Source: Azadirachta indica
Taxonomy: Eukaryota > Streptophyta > Magnoliopsida > Sapindales > Meliaceae
DNA: 64,000 bases
Assembly (NCBI GenBank): GCA_022749755.1
Contig: CM040453.1
Coordinates: forward strand, 17,183,368-17,247,367
Reading direction: 5' to 3'
The stretch's first letter is position 1; each line of letters opens with the position of its first letter. Position numbers and translations under genes: made by a program. Positions 37,223 to 49,257 of this stretch are shown here, piece after piece. The notes beneath the pieces were generated by a model. The model did not search any database, was not told the DNA's origin, and saw only the letters and a program-made list of their open reading frames with translations.

Positions 37223-38138
37223 TCGACCAACCTAACTAAAATGCGAACGATGCCTGTGAACAATGTTGATCGACCAACCCAACTATATCAATAACTAACT
37301 TGGAGGCAGAATGTCTACAAAAGTTGGTTGAACCATTAATCGACTGACCTTGGCTACCCAGTCAACCAACAGGGGCAAAAATGGTCAATCAACTTCTTGG
37401 GTTTCCAGTTTTTTACTCTGATTTTAGCTTGGTAGACCAAAATGATCATAATGGTCTACCGACTCCAATAAAAATCAAATTATTATGTCTTTAAAGGCTA
37501 GTTTTTGACCTAACAACAAATTTGGGATTTCCTATTCATCATTTAACGTTTTTGAACACATTTTTCAAAAACTCTAAGTGCTTACAACTTTCATAAATGT
37601 ATTCTTGAGTTTGAAATCGTCAAATACACATTTAGATCTCTAAGAACATTACTTTGTACTACTTATGTTGTTGGAGATCAATTTGTAAGTGTTATTTTCT
37701 TGTCAATTCTTTTTTTGATTAGAAGGAAGTGAAATAAGTGGATCTTTCATTTGTTTGAGATTATCATTGATTGTTTGGGGTTAGTAAACACTTGTAAGGG
37801 TTATAAAATACTATAAATCCTAAGATGTTTAAGTGTTTGGGGTGAGTAAACACTTATATAGGTTGAAGGGTACCATAATCATTTTGTTGTGATTTGAAAT
37901 CTTGTAAGGATCAAGACTTGGTTTTTATTGAAGTCTTAAGTAGAGCTTGAAGGAGTGGATGTAAGCCGAATGTTTACTGAACTACTATAAATTTTGGTGT
38001 GCTATCTCTTGCTCTCTTACTCATTTAATTTTTTCATATTGTGGTTGTTGTGATTGGGTTGGGATTTATATATTTATTTGATTAATTTGTTGAAAACCAA
38101 TTTACCCCCCCCCCCGGGATTGCATATTAGTATTTCAA
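37222..38138 (+). repeat. 5' LTR of a + strand Copia (SIRE/Maximus-like)
   Basis: The region starts abruptly inside the hAT transposase with a tract rich in cgaccaacc/gtcaaccaac motifs, includes an 11-C run at 38105-38115, and ends by a primer site aattggtatcagaac (about 38139-38152). Motifs of the gtcgacc type are common in LTRs of SIRE-like Copia elements. The exact left border and target duplication are unresolved, and no 3' LTR was seen. Confidence 0.6.
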
Positions 38139-38219
38139 TTGGTATCAGAACTCGTTCTCTAATGATAGATTAATTATCTTAGAGAAGATTCATTGGCAAC
38201 ACTAGGATATATTGAAGGT

Positions 38220-39960
38220 TAATCTACCTCTAAGCCTCAATTTTTTGATAAAAATGACTACCTTTATTAGAAGGCTAGGATGAGAATTTATTTGCAAGCA
38301 TGTGCTTATAAATTATAGGAGGTGGTTAGTGAGGGGCCTAGGATCCCCATGAATCAAAATGAAAAAGGAGAGGATAACCCTAACCTAAGTTCCAAATAGG
38401 ATGAAATCGACAAGAAAAATGTCACCCTAAATGCCAATGCCATAAACACTTTATATTTTGGGGTATATAAGAAAAAGTTTCATAGAATTTTTGGTTGTGA
38501 GACGGTCTGCAAAATTTGCCATGCATTAGAAGTTGTTTATGACAGAACTAACCAAGTCAAGGAGTCTAGAATTAGTAGGCTTACTTAGCAATACGAATTG
38601 TTGAAAGTGGAACATCAAGGAAACCATTAATAGAATGTGTACTGGATTTATCGATATTGTTACTAGTAATGAGCTAATAAAGAAAATTCTTGGGTCCTTG
38701 CCTAAAAAATGGAGAGAGAAAAGGTGACCACAATAGAGGAGGCCAAAAATCTCAACATTTCATCTCTTCATCACCTCATGGTATCACAAATGGACTATGA
38801 AGGCAATATGTATAATGATATGGATAAAGTACAAAAGAAAAAATTCATTGCTTTCAATCAATAAAGTATGATGATGACAAGGAAGGGGAAGATAAAAGTG
38901 ATGAAGATGAAGATGAAGAAGTTGCTCAAATGACAAGAAAGTTCTTAAAATTTTTTTAAGAACTCAAAAAGGCACAAAACAAGGGATCTCAAAAATCCAA
39001 AAGAAAAGAAATCAAGTTATTTACTAAAAGTGCAAAAGGCTAGGACATGTTAAACTTAAGTGTCCATTCCTAGAAAGAAGAAAACATTAGAAGCGAGCGA
39101 TGAAAGCTATAACATGGGATGGTGATTCATCCAAAGATGATGATGAAGAGATCAACGAGGTTGCCAACTACTTCATGAATTTTAGTGACAATAAGATAAG
39201 TGATTTTGAACCTTTTTATACATATGATGAATTATTGGACGCATATGAGGAATTGCATTGTCATTTTAAGAAAATCATTTCAAAGAATCATGCCCTTAGA
39301 AAAAAATTGAATTATTGGCAAATGAAATAATTTTTTTAAAAGAATCAAATCATGCATTGATTAATGAAAATGGTTTTTTAAAAGAGTTGTATCATATTTT
39401 TGAAAAGAAGAAGGAAATGTACTTAAAAGAAATTGAAAAGCTTAAGAAATAAACTTTCGACCAAAATGAAATGCTTTTAATATTTAATAGAGGTAAAAAA
39501 AGTTTGAAGCTATTTTTTGGCTCTTAAAAATGTATGTTTCATAAGAGTGACATTGGTTATAAGTCACAATCTAAATAAAAGTTTTGCAGACCTACTTTAT
39601 AAAACCTCTTCCCAAATTTGTAACAAATGCAACATACACATATTGTCACCTCTATTGTCATTTAAGGCATAGGTGTCCTATTAAGATGAACACATTTAGT
39701 TATAACATGATGTGGGTTCCAAAAGGAACCAAAGCTAACTATCAAGAACCCAAAGCCTTTTAGATGCCAAAGTGAAAATTTTGAAATATTTTTGTAGGTA
39801 TCAAAATCAAGGAATGATGAGTGGTTCCTTGATGAAGATGAAAAACAAGTTAAACACTAAAAAATTTGCAAGTCTCCACAAATGCAAAATGTAAACATCT
39901 TACACTTGGAGACAATGAAAAGGCTTATGTTTTGGCCAAAACAAAAAAATTGGCATCAAA
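38220..39960 (+). pseudogene. Copia gag (SIRE-like), decayed
   Basis: + strand pieces read KPQFFDKNDY, ARMRIYLQACAY, then DKKNVTLNANAINTLYFGV, then NQVKESRISRLT and QYELLKVEH, matching the Gag of the SIRE/Maximus lineage. After an acidic run (DEDEDEEVAQMTRKFLKFF near 38900) and a knuckle relic near 39030 comes an open segment 39100-39330 (DDDEEINEVANYFMNF; ELLDAYEELHCHFKKI) typical of the Gag C-terminal coiled region. It fades near 39950, before any protease. No pol domain follows. Confidence 0.8.
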
Positions 39961-41100
39961 TTCTTAGCTCATCCTTTTTCTTTGTTTATTTTTTTTAACA
40001 TATGTTGTGTTTTTTAGTTGATAAGAGGGTTTTGCTTGAAATACACATGATTTGATTAATTTGTGCAAAACACCCCTATTTATTTAAATGTTTGTCATTG
40101 TTTGATTTGCATGATATATGCTTTGTATTTTAATTCAATGCATGCATTCGTTTATCACGTCAAAATGGCTTTGAAATGAAGTTTGATTACTTTATGATTA
40201 ATACTTCAACTTCATTTAAGCCAAATATTAAATTATCTATAATCAATGATGGATGGTTTAGCATTAGGAAGTGAAGATGGCTGCTTTCACATTTTGAGAA
40301 ACTAGTAGCCAATTTACAGGCACTTCTAAGATTGATTGGTATTGTTCTATAGGAAAAATAACATATAGATAGAAAGCTGTAGATGTCTAGTTTGTATAGA
40401 ATTTTACAAAATCCAATTTTTCTAGGATGAATATGGTGATTAAAAATGGTGCACATTGCATATGGATCGAAAGCTTCAGAAGTTAAGAATTTGTAGAATT
40501 TTATGGTATGCAATTTAGACATCTCTATAGAAAGATATGACTCCATGAATTACAACTGGTCAAAAAACAAAGTAGAAATAGGGCAACTAAGATGAACCAA
40601 AGTCATGAGGATTCAGTCTACCAAATTGCTTAGTGTGCTCGATCAAAAATTGAAGGCTTTCTACCCTTATATTAGAAGTCCATCAAGGAAAGCAGAAAAG
40701 AAGCTCTAAAAGAGGATGAATCATTGGAAAATCAATAGAAGCAAGCTCACAAACCTAAATGATCAAAGGTTTTTCTCCTAGAGAAATGTCATCTTAGCAT
40801 GCATTTTCACTTGCTTGAATTGTTTTGAAATCATTTAAAGGTTTATTATGATGCAGAAGGGGAAATGCCTATCTTGATATACAATATACATGGGGAGAAA
40901 TGTATTCTATTTTTATATGTTGTATTAATTTCACATGATGAGTGCATTTTAATTTGTGCATAGGTTATATTGATCTAAATATCTCATTGCGTGCACTCTT
41001 AAAACAAAGGAGAATTTTTGTTTTTGCTTAATCCCATATTCTCACATTCTTCAAATTGATTGCATTTGCTCAAACTTTCAGAGGGAGCCTTTACTTTGAG
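39961..41100 (+). other. Non-coding 3' remainder of the Copia at 37222
   Basis: No coding signal. The sequence cttgcatgattt and the purine-rich gatgcagaaggggaaatg at 40852-40870 recall the 3' untranslated region of SIRE-like elements, which often carries a GGGGGAGAA purine tract. pol and the 3' LTR are absent, so either a large internal deletion occurred or the 3' end was lost. Confidence 0.4.
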
Positions 41101-41620
41101 TTTAATTGATTCTATACGATTGATAATATATTTTTTAATAATAATTAAAAAAAACTGATAATTATAGGAGCTAATTTTTGTTCAGTATTTTAAATATGTA
41201 ATCAAATCAATAAATTTAATACTTAAATAAGATTTTATGATACTTGAGATTTTTCAATATAATCTTTATTTTTGAGAATTTTATATTATAATATATATAT
41301 ATATAATAATTCAGATTTAATTATAAATATATATTTTAAATTATTGACTTAATGTTAAATAATAATAACTGTGTAAAAATCAAATATTTTTTAAAACTTT
41401 TTAAAATTAATTTTTACAAGAAAGTAATTTATTTCCAATGAAATTCATTTTATTAAAATTTAAAAATATAGTATTAAACTATAATTAAAGCTAAAATTAT
41501 AGATAGATTATACAATTATTTTATATCAATAATAAAAATTTAAAAATAATATTTTTAATAATATATTAAATTTGAAATACTTTGTTAAACATATTTTATT
41601 TACATATTTAGAAAGTAAGT
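41101..41620. other. AT-rich spacer
   Basis: Extremely AT-rich, with a TA tract at about 41288-41306. No feature supported. Confidence 0.5.
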
Positions 41621-41625
41621 ATAGT

Positions 41626-41690
41626 TAGCCTAGTGGTAAGATTGTTTGGTTTTTTGAAGTCTTGATTTCAACCTCATTAATTGTAATAAT
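41626..41690 (+). mobile_element. tRNA-derived SINE head
   Basis: tagcctagtgg (41626-41636) is a good polymerase III A box, and gatttcaacct (41664-41674) a weakened B box, with about 27 bases between. A T-rich tract follows at about 41690. This is the layout of the 5' end of a plant tRNA-related SINE. Too diverged for a tRNA gene. Confidence 0.45.
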
Positions 41691-41699
41691 TTTTTTTAG

Positions 41700-41945
41700 T
41701 GAGGGTCAATGTTCGTCAACATAGGGTTAGGTCAAGTTAGGTCCTAACTCTTAACCAATTAAGTCTAGCCTAACACTGGCCTACGGTTATGTTGGGTCAA
41801 CACAGTCCGTCACGTGCTCATGCCAAGCTTGGCCTATAGGCTTGAAACCTTGGCCTAACCCGGCCAGAGCATCGTGTCATATTGGGTTAGGCCATTATTG
41901 TTTATGGGTCAGGCTAGGCTAGGCTTGTACCTCTAGCCCCAATGA
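41700..41945. repeat. GC-richer block with repeated ggcctaacc/gggttagg motifs
   Basis: The words gggttagg, ggcctaacc and aggctaggc recur on both strands. The block ends in cttgtacctctag, which on the minus strand reads ctagaggtacaag. Subterminal arrays of this kind, with a final tag-g-gtacaa, occur at one end of some non-autonomous hAT elements. The other end was not found. Confidence 0.3.
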
Positions 41946-42298
41946 TGTATTCGAGCAGGATCTTTGCTATTTTTAACATAGCTCAAGGTATTATGTTGAT
42001 TGAAAACCCCAAATCTAGCAAAGCTCACCTAATTAGTGTGCCGTTGATTTTGCTGCAAGATATAAAGGCTTTCGATAATTTGGATCTTCTTCTATTCCAT
42101 CATGATCTATATAGATGATAGCATTTGTCATTCTTAAATATGCACAGCTAACAAGAGCTTTAGTGGCATAGCACTTAGGGCCTCAATGTGGCAGCTTTCC
42201 TTGCTTCGGGTCCATAATTTAATTCGCCAAAGAGAGATTTGAACTTCGGGTTATATTATAGCAACCTTGTCATTATCATTTGTTGTTCTTTGTGTCAC

Positions 42299-45083
42299 CA
42301 CTAAAAAAATGGGTATTACTGATACCAGACTCTCGATACGTTTAAGAAAGTATCAAGGCTGATGGACAAAAGTGGTTTTTTTCTCCCGAATGATAGAACT
42401 ATAATAGGAATCATTGATATTGAACAATGAATAATAAGATTGTTTGAGACTATAGTATCACCAACCAAAATGAATTCATTTTGGCCATAATTTTAACAGT
42501 CAAACGATGTTGTTTTTACATAAATTAAAATTTTTTAAATTAAAAGAAATAGGCAACGACATTGTGTTGCTTTTTTCCTAAAAAATATAATTTAATTATC
42601 GCTTCTCTAAAAAATTACTTGCTCATCACGAATGGAGGTTTGCTTATTATGATTAGAGCTTGGTGGTAGAGCATCTTAATAATAACTTTAAACGAAACAT
42701 TTGCATTTCAATTACTTTAATGTATGGTTGTTCTGTACACTTCTATTAATTTTTTTTTAAATTAATTTTTTAGGATAATGTATTCAGTTGAGGATAGAAA
42801 GTTTAACACAAATATAACTTTTATACAAAAATAAATTGGCCGATCTTGTTGGTTTAGGAATATAGTATTATCATGTATAAGCTTAGCCAGTCTTCTTGAG
42901 AGTTTGGCAAAGATATGGATTAGTTCATTATTATAGTTACTTAAATTCTTATCATGTTGTTAACATATATGCAAATGATGATTGGTTACTACAACTTGCT
43001 TTTAGGATCTCTCAAATCTTTGCAACGCATGAATTTCTTTTGTTTAATTTATCATGATTACTAAAACTCTTAGATAATTCATTGTTAAGTATATATCCCC
43101 AAATCTTTTGATGTAAAGTGAATGATATATCCTTGTAAAAAATCATGCAAGAAACTAAAACATCTGTTGTAAAAGTGTGAGTTGTATTTTTGTAAATTGA
43201 AATGTTATAAACTCAACTATTTTCATTTTTTACATATGAAAATTTTTATTTCTCTAATTTTGACAAGTAAAGCTACTATACTGCACTAACTTTGGTCTGT
43301 TACCATACAACAATGTTCTTATGACATAGGAGTTTAAGTGATAAGATTTCAAGCTTAACTATTTTAGTTGGATTATTTACCACTAAAAGAAATATGAATT
43401 TACCAAAGAGTTAAAGATTTTTTCCGGTCTAAGAGCAGTTTTCAAATGGCTGTTTCTTGAAAAGTTGATGTTAATTACCCTTCTAATGATTAGGTGTCCT
43501 TATTATTGTCTTGTAAATCTATAATGCATTAACGTAGTTAAGATTGACAAGCAAACCTTTACTTTAGAGCCTTTGTTGACTCCAAAAAATCATAATCAAG
43601 TAACTTACTCTACTTGGCTACCTATGCTATATCGCTACATTCTTTTTCAGGTTGTGGTTCTGGTGCATGTACCCATATCAGACACCAAATATCATTTGCA
43701 GAACAAATATAAATATGATTTCCAATTTTTTATACTTGCTAAATATCCTTTACATTTTTTGATATAGTGGCAAAATTTTGATTTGATTCAATGTTTTAAT
43801 TCACTTTTATAAATTGATTATGTTTTGTTTATTTTATTAATCCTCAATTGTTTGGTTTTTTAGATATTAAACAATATATCATTTTTTAATATTGAAGTTA
43901 AATCTATGTGTATCCAGAGTGTATAGTTATGTATTTGAATACCATAATGTGTTTATTTCTTAACCCTATGTCATGCCACACTATATCTACTAAACATATA
44001 GTTTACTATAATTTTAGGAATTTCTTAATTCATTTATTTGTTGAAATGAACATTATTTTCTTATTTGATATATTGTAGGCTCGAGAATATTTATTTTCAT
44101 AATTATGTGACATGTTTTTTAGTATAATATACATGTATTTCTATTTACTTTCAAATGAATATTGCCTTCTCTCTTGCACCAAACTACTATCATCCCGTGC
44201 TTTGGTCATGATCATATTTATATATCAACATTTATGCGTTAAAATTGGATCTTCTTAAATGTACTACATGCAAGTTTTAAAGAGATGGCTAACACTTAGA
44301 GTTTAACTTACAACAACATAGTAGGATTAAAGGATGAATATCCAAGTTAAATGTCAAATTTATTATATCATATTGAAGGAAAATTGTTAAGTTATTTTGA
44401 TCAATTCAATGAATTTGATGCTTGCTTTTTGTCCTGGATTGAAGGAATGTTGAGATTGCTTGATTGGAAATCTATATACTTGTGTTTTGCTTCTGTTTGC
44501 CCAAAATTGGTCAATACTTCTACTTTTGCTTATACTTTAATTATACACATAATGTTTAACTTGTACCTACCTTTGTACACAAAAGTTAATTTTTTTTTTT
44601 TTAGACTTAGAATTATTTTTAGATTTAGAATTAAATGGGAGATGAATATATGAATGTTATTGAATTGTGACATAAATTATAGAAAATTTTCAGTGTTCAA
44701 TTTATAATATTTATGTTTTAAGTCAATTTTTGTTACCATATTGCTAATAGTTTTAGTAAATTCAACATTTGGAAAGTAAAGAGGGGCATTATTATTAGCA
44801 AAAAAAATTAATTTATTTTTTTAATATATGAAACATTCATTGATACTAATCTAATATGAACAAATAAGAAATTATAGATACCTTTTTGGTAACATAAAAA
44901 TTCTAACACCATAGTCTCAATACGCTATTAATACATTGGGCACACTAGATATTGATACTCTTGCCATGATACTCTATTTGGTGTCAGGGATAGTTGGTTA
45001 GGGCTACTATGTTACCTAGAAAGTGTATTAATATAGCATATCATCGATACTAATTCGACATCAATAACGTCATTTTTCTAGTA
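42299..45083. mobile_element. Probable CACTA (En/Spm) element, non-autonomous
   Basis: The left end is CACTAAAAAAATG (42299). The right end, read on the minus strand, is TACTAGAAAAATG (45083), and the similarity continues (gttattgat). Both ends carry several subterminal gatac/gtatc words (42327-42440 and 44920-45060), as CACTA transposases require. The element is about 2.8 kb. I see no transposase inside, and the 3-base target duplication is not matched (cac, acg), so the ends may be mutated. A degenerate tRNA-like stretch lies inside at 42653-42720. Confidence 0.5.
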
Positions 45084-45099
45084 ACGTGTTCTCTTTCCG

Positions 45100-46478
45100 A
45101 GAAAACTTCAACCATCTTCCCTTTAGTAGTAATCTCAGCTACTTTATTTATTTATTTATTTATTTTTGAGTCCATCGAGTGAATTTCAATCAATGATGCA
45201 GTAGCTTCTATGTTGTATTGAGGTAGAGGGTTGATGTCCATGATCTGTCTTTGAAGAGACAAGACTAATATATCTATCGCAATCTTTTCATGAATAAGGT
45301 TTTGGATATGCATACGATGTCTCTCATTATGGTTTACTAATTGATGATAGCGAAAAAATCAGTGATTGCATTTGTCTTTTTCAATAATATCTTTACAAAC
45401 AAACATTGGTTTGAAGAGGTTGTTTTTTTGTCCATTTATCCAAAACTGAATGAAGTTCAATATCATCACATAGAATAGGCCATTCTGGTAGCAATTACCT
45501 TTGAGGTCGAATTCCATTTGGTCTACTTTTTTCTTTATAGGGAGTATTCCTTTTCTCTATATATATATGAAAAGCCTTTATCTTTGTCTTTCCATTAATA
45601 GGTTGCTTTTCTACGAGCAATGTCTTTTGTGCTACTTTAATGAGTTTGCTAAATATACCTAAGTTGCAGTTCAAGGGAAACACGATAGTTTGGCAACATA
45701 TTGTCCATGCATATTTATACAAATTTCTTTTTCCTCCATTTGTTCATGACATTCCAGCATAAGGTGTGGAAGTGTACAACGAAATCCATGAACAATTCTC
45801 TATATTGTTGTTTGGTGTTATTAAGTTGGAGGAGTCTTATTCTTTCTTATCTATGAAAATACTTTTGGCAAATTTCGTAGCTAAGTCCTTCCAAAAATGT
45901 ATATACCTAGGAGACAAAGCAACATACCAAGGGTATGCATGACCTATCACTAATGTAGAGAGATCTTTGATGCGTAATTCTTTGTTATGAGCATGTATAA
46001 CAAGTGTATCCATGAAGCAAGTGATATGTTCCTTAGGATTTGCTTCTTCTCTATCTAATCTCCTCTTGATAATGTAGAAGAGGCATGTACTTTGTCTCAA
46101 TGCAAAGGGACTTGACACATACTATTTTACAAAAGATGTTAAATCTACGCGTGTTGCAGGTTTTTTGGATTCTGACATAGTTGGTGGCAAAAGCCTTTGG
46201 TGTGGTCCCCTCGAGTATCGTTTACTCTTTGAATATCTATTAAAGAGGAGGATTAGGAGGACTTGCTTTTATTGCTGCTTAAATTTAACTAATCTTTTTG
46301 CACATATCTTGTATGCTCTGCATAATAAGAATGGCCCTAGTATAATTAGTTTCTTAATTGTTACTTGTAGTTCTTGTTGAGCATTGTCAGTTGGTAATAG
46401 AGATATTTGTGTCTGCTTGGTAGTAGGCTTAACATGATTGTCATCATTGGTTCGTTTGTTGCTCCTTGTGACCACCAT
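45100..46478 (-). pseudogene. Ty3/Gypsy gag remnant
   Basis: From ATG 46476-46478 the minus strand reads MVVTRSNKRTND, a start common in plant Gypsy polyproteins, then after shifts the retrotransposon Gag domain (45837-46118): ANPKEHITCFMDTLVIHAHN, then GHAYPWYVALSP and WKDLATKFAKSIF. Further on come NLGIFSKLIKVAQKTLLVEK (45600-45660), DINPLPQYNIEAT and a RYHQLVNHNERHRM block (about 45300-45370). No protease, reverse transcriptase or integrase follows before the CACTA end at 45083, so pol is deleted. Confidence 0.75.
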
Positions 46479-46499
46479 GTCTCATGAAATCCTACCAAA

Positions 46500-47230
46500 T
46501 TACCCGTAGAGTCACCTAAATGTTGCAAGGGAATTTACTCAACCAATGCGTTAGATTATGATTTGCTGATCACTTGAATAAACTTTGTATGGTTTTTGGT
46601 AGACTTTAATACCACTAAGCCTCTAAATCTAAATTGACCTTTCACACCACTTTTGAGTTCAATGATTAAGGCCCACCACATCTCTTAAATTGCGCTTAAT
46701 GGCTCGAGAGTTGTGATGTTGCAATTTTAAAAGATTGGTTGGTTTGAATAGAGAGATCCACTACCTCTGCAACTATACCTGCAATATTTTAATAAGACGC
46801 GAGACCCAAATTATGATTCCACGATGTGTGTGGGAGGAATCTAGTCCTAATACCAATGCAAAGGAACATAATATGTTTAAGGTAGGTCTTGGTTTATTGC
46901 AGTACTAAGTTGATATTGAATGAGTTCACTTGTGGTGATATCCAATATCCTATCTATGGCTCAATACATCTAAGGCTACAGAAAAGTCTTTAAAGTCTAT
47001 GGTGACAAATTTTAACACCTAAATATACATGACAAATGTGAGGATGTTAAGGAAGTGCCTAAGGCTGACTTTAGTGACAAAAGATGGTGGGAAATTATGA
47101 ATTGCTAGACTAATGCCTAAGAGAAGGTTGTGTCTTAAGAGCATGGTTTCAAGGACATCAAACTGATAATTAAGCCTTTTCATCTCTAAGACTATCCCCT
47201 TTCAATGTGGGATAATGCTTCTTTTTTATA
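46500..47230 (-). mobile_element. Primer site and LTR of the Gypsy element
   Basis: Upstream of gag the minus strand has AGGTGACTCTACGGG (46502-46518), close to the tggcgactctgctggg found at the LTR junction of this kind of Gypsy element. The LTR would start on the + strand at tgttgcaagg (46521). Its far end is not defined; I place it near 47230 where ccctttcaatgtggg ends. No second LTR is present on the other side of gag. Confidence 0.5.
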
Positions 47231-47576
47231 TATATTATGTCACGTGAAATTCTAGTAGAAAATAACCAAGTTCATGTAATTCTAATTTAATGCAAGCCAT
47301 ATTTTTAAGACCACTCTTAAGTCTTTGCATAGAAATTAAATTAAATATATTTTAATCCTAACTAAAAGAGATGTTAAAGATTTATACTTGTAATAAAATA
47401 CTTATTTTAATTAATAAAAAAAAGACATACAGATTCTTAACATATATCTTATTGGACACATTAATCCCATTGGTTTTAAAAACACGCATAAAGTTCTAAT
47501 CTATTAGTTTCAACCGATAGTGTAGAGGAAAATAATGGTGTTATATTATATTTATTTATTGTAGTTAATATAATTA
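47231..47576. other. AT-rich spacer
   Basis: No feature seen. It ends in the TTA target site of the MITE that follows. Confidence 0.5.
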
Positions 47577-47998
47577 GTGCCCGTTTGATTTGGCTTTCTC
47601 ATTAGGCAAAAGGGCTTTTTTAATGATAAAAACTCTTTTCAAATTTTTTAATGTCGTTTGGTTGACAATGAAAAAGAGTTTTGAAAATTAAAAAAGTTAT
47701 TTTCCTTCTATTGGAAGAAACCCAAAATTGGATTTTTGACAGTAGAGCTTTCCCAGTTTTTTTAAAAGGTAAAATTATTTAAAATACCCTTACTTTATTT
47801 TAAAAATTTTACGTAATTTTTTTAAAATAAAATATTAAAAATCTGTCTATTAAAATAATTACTTAAATTTTTCTTAAAAGTCATTTGTGACAAATAAACG
47901 ATTAATAAATTTTTATTAAAAATTTTATTTATAAAAATTTTACGGGTAAAAATTTTACTTTAAAAAGCTTTATTTGAAAAACTGTACTAAACGGACTC
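47577..47998. mobile_element. Harbinger/Tourist-like MITE
   Basis: A 422-base element. The left end is GTGCCCGTTTGATTTGG; the right end on the other strand is GAGTCCGTTTAGTACAG. It is flanked by TTA on both sides (47574-47576 and 47999-48001), the target duplication of PIF/Harbinger elements. Inside, aaaactctttt and aaatttt arms partly mirror each other. No coding capacity. Confidence 0.6.
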
Positions 47999-48388
47999 TT
48001 AATATTAGCTTGACATGGTATAGCCAACTCATAAATAAACATTAAAAAATCAATAAAAATATTTTACTTTTTAAATTAAAACATAAAGTAAACAAAATAT
48101 AAAAAAATCAACCTTCTTTATACAGCAGCTACTAAAATCAAGAGATTAAGAATGCTTTGTTTCCTTTCCTAAGTATTAGTCAAGATTAAGGGATTAAGAG
48201 TATGTTCACAACAACCATCTCAATTCCAATTAACTATATATTATAAAGAAAATAAAAATATTTACAGCTAAAGGTTAATCTAAGTTGCATTCTGTACAAT
48301 GAGACTCGTGTTTGTTATCCTTTTGCAAGGAGGATGAGTTGCAGCCAATTCTTGACTCCATGGCAAACTCTTGCATAGTGCATCACAG

Positions 48389-48439
48389 TTAATTGCTAAT
48401 AAACTCAGTCAACCTTCCTTTAAACTCCCCGAGTTCCAC
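48389..48439 (-). pseudogene. Putative last exon of an unidentified gene
   Basis: On the minus strand a clean acceptor (cttcattcattgcag) is followed by VELGEFKGRLTEFISN and TAA. The composition is protein-like and the acceptor is strong. With 16 codons the evidence is weak, and no upstream exon was found before the duplication B border. Confidence 0.2.
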
Positions 48440-49210
48440 CTGCAATGAATGAAGCAGAGGGAGAGACGTACTCAATTTACTCAAACCTACGCAGTGCTTC
48501 AGGTTTGATTCCACATAAATCAAAGCAAAATAGAATATATATTACAGCAGAACAACCCACTTAAAATCAAAGCAAAACAGATTGAATTCTTGTTTTTCCC
48601 GAATTCGACCCACCCAAAATAAATCACAAGTTTGATTCCATCGATATTTGATTGTGGTAGAGTTGTCATTTCTTACATGTGTATAACAGATTGAATTCTT
48701 ATTTTGCCTAAATTTAATTAGGGTTTTTTTAAATTTGAGAATAATGAACTTTTATGGCTGATATGGATTCTTTCATTCTCATTTATAATTTACCGAATGT
48801 TGAGTAGGGGCAGAGTCGTTATTGCATAATAATAAGTCAATTTTCCATCCAAACTAACTTTTGACACTAATAGACTAGGATTAAAGATTTTAATGGGTCT
48901 TTCTGAAATCATTAGGAGATTAATGTGTCTAAAAATAAGATTTTAGAGTTAAAATGAACTTAAGAATTTTGGTTTTTGTGCTACTCATGCATTAACCTAA
49001 TCACATGACGAATCTTTTATGTCCAAATTCTCCCTAAATGGGTTTGGCCTAAGACTTTACGTTGATTTAGGTTAGATTTAACTTCACTTTTATTCTGCAC
49101 ACCACAACTCATAATTTGAGCATTGAAAAAATAGTTTTGGTCCATTTGTGCTTTTTGGTCCATTTGTGTACTTTTTGTGTACTTTACTTTTATTCCTCGG
49201 CATCTTAAAG

Positions 49211-49257
49211 GGAATCAAACTCGAGTTCCGACAAGACACATGCTATCCATCTAACTA
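49211..49257 (-). mobile_element. tRNA-derived SINE head, minus strand
   Basis: On the minus strand tagttagatgg (49257-49247) is an A box and agtttgattcc (49221-49211) a B box. Between them gcatgtgtcttgtcgg resembles the anticodon-arm region of known plant SINEs. The tail runs toward lower coordinates (aaagtacacaaaaag). Confidence 0.45.

Noticed and set aside
38105..38115. Run of 11 C as a structural signal
   Set aside because: It sits near the end of a Copia LTR, where such runs are common and error-prone in assembly.
42653..42720. Possible tRNA gene (tagagcttggtggtagagca)
   Set aside because: The D-arm looks tRNA-like but no anticodon stem, acceptor stem or good B box can be formed, so it is at most a relic.
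44351..44653. 100-codon + strand frame inside the CACTA candidate
   Set aside because: Begins plausibly but ends in a low-complexity F/R/I tail, with no recognisable domain; not enough to call a gene or captured gene.
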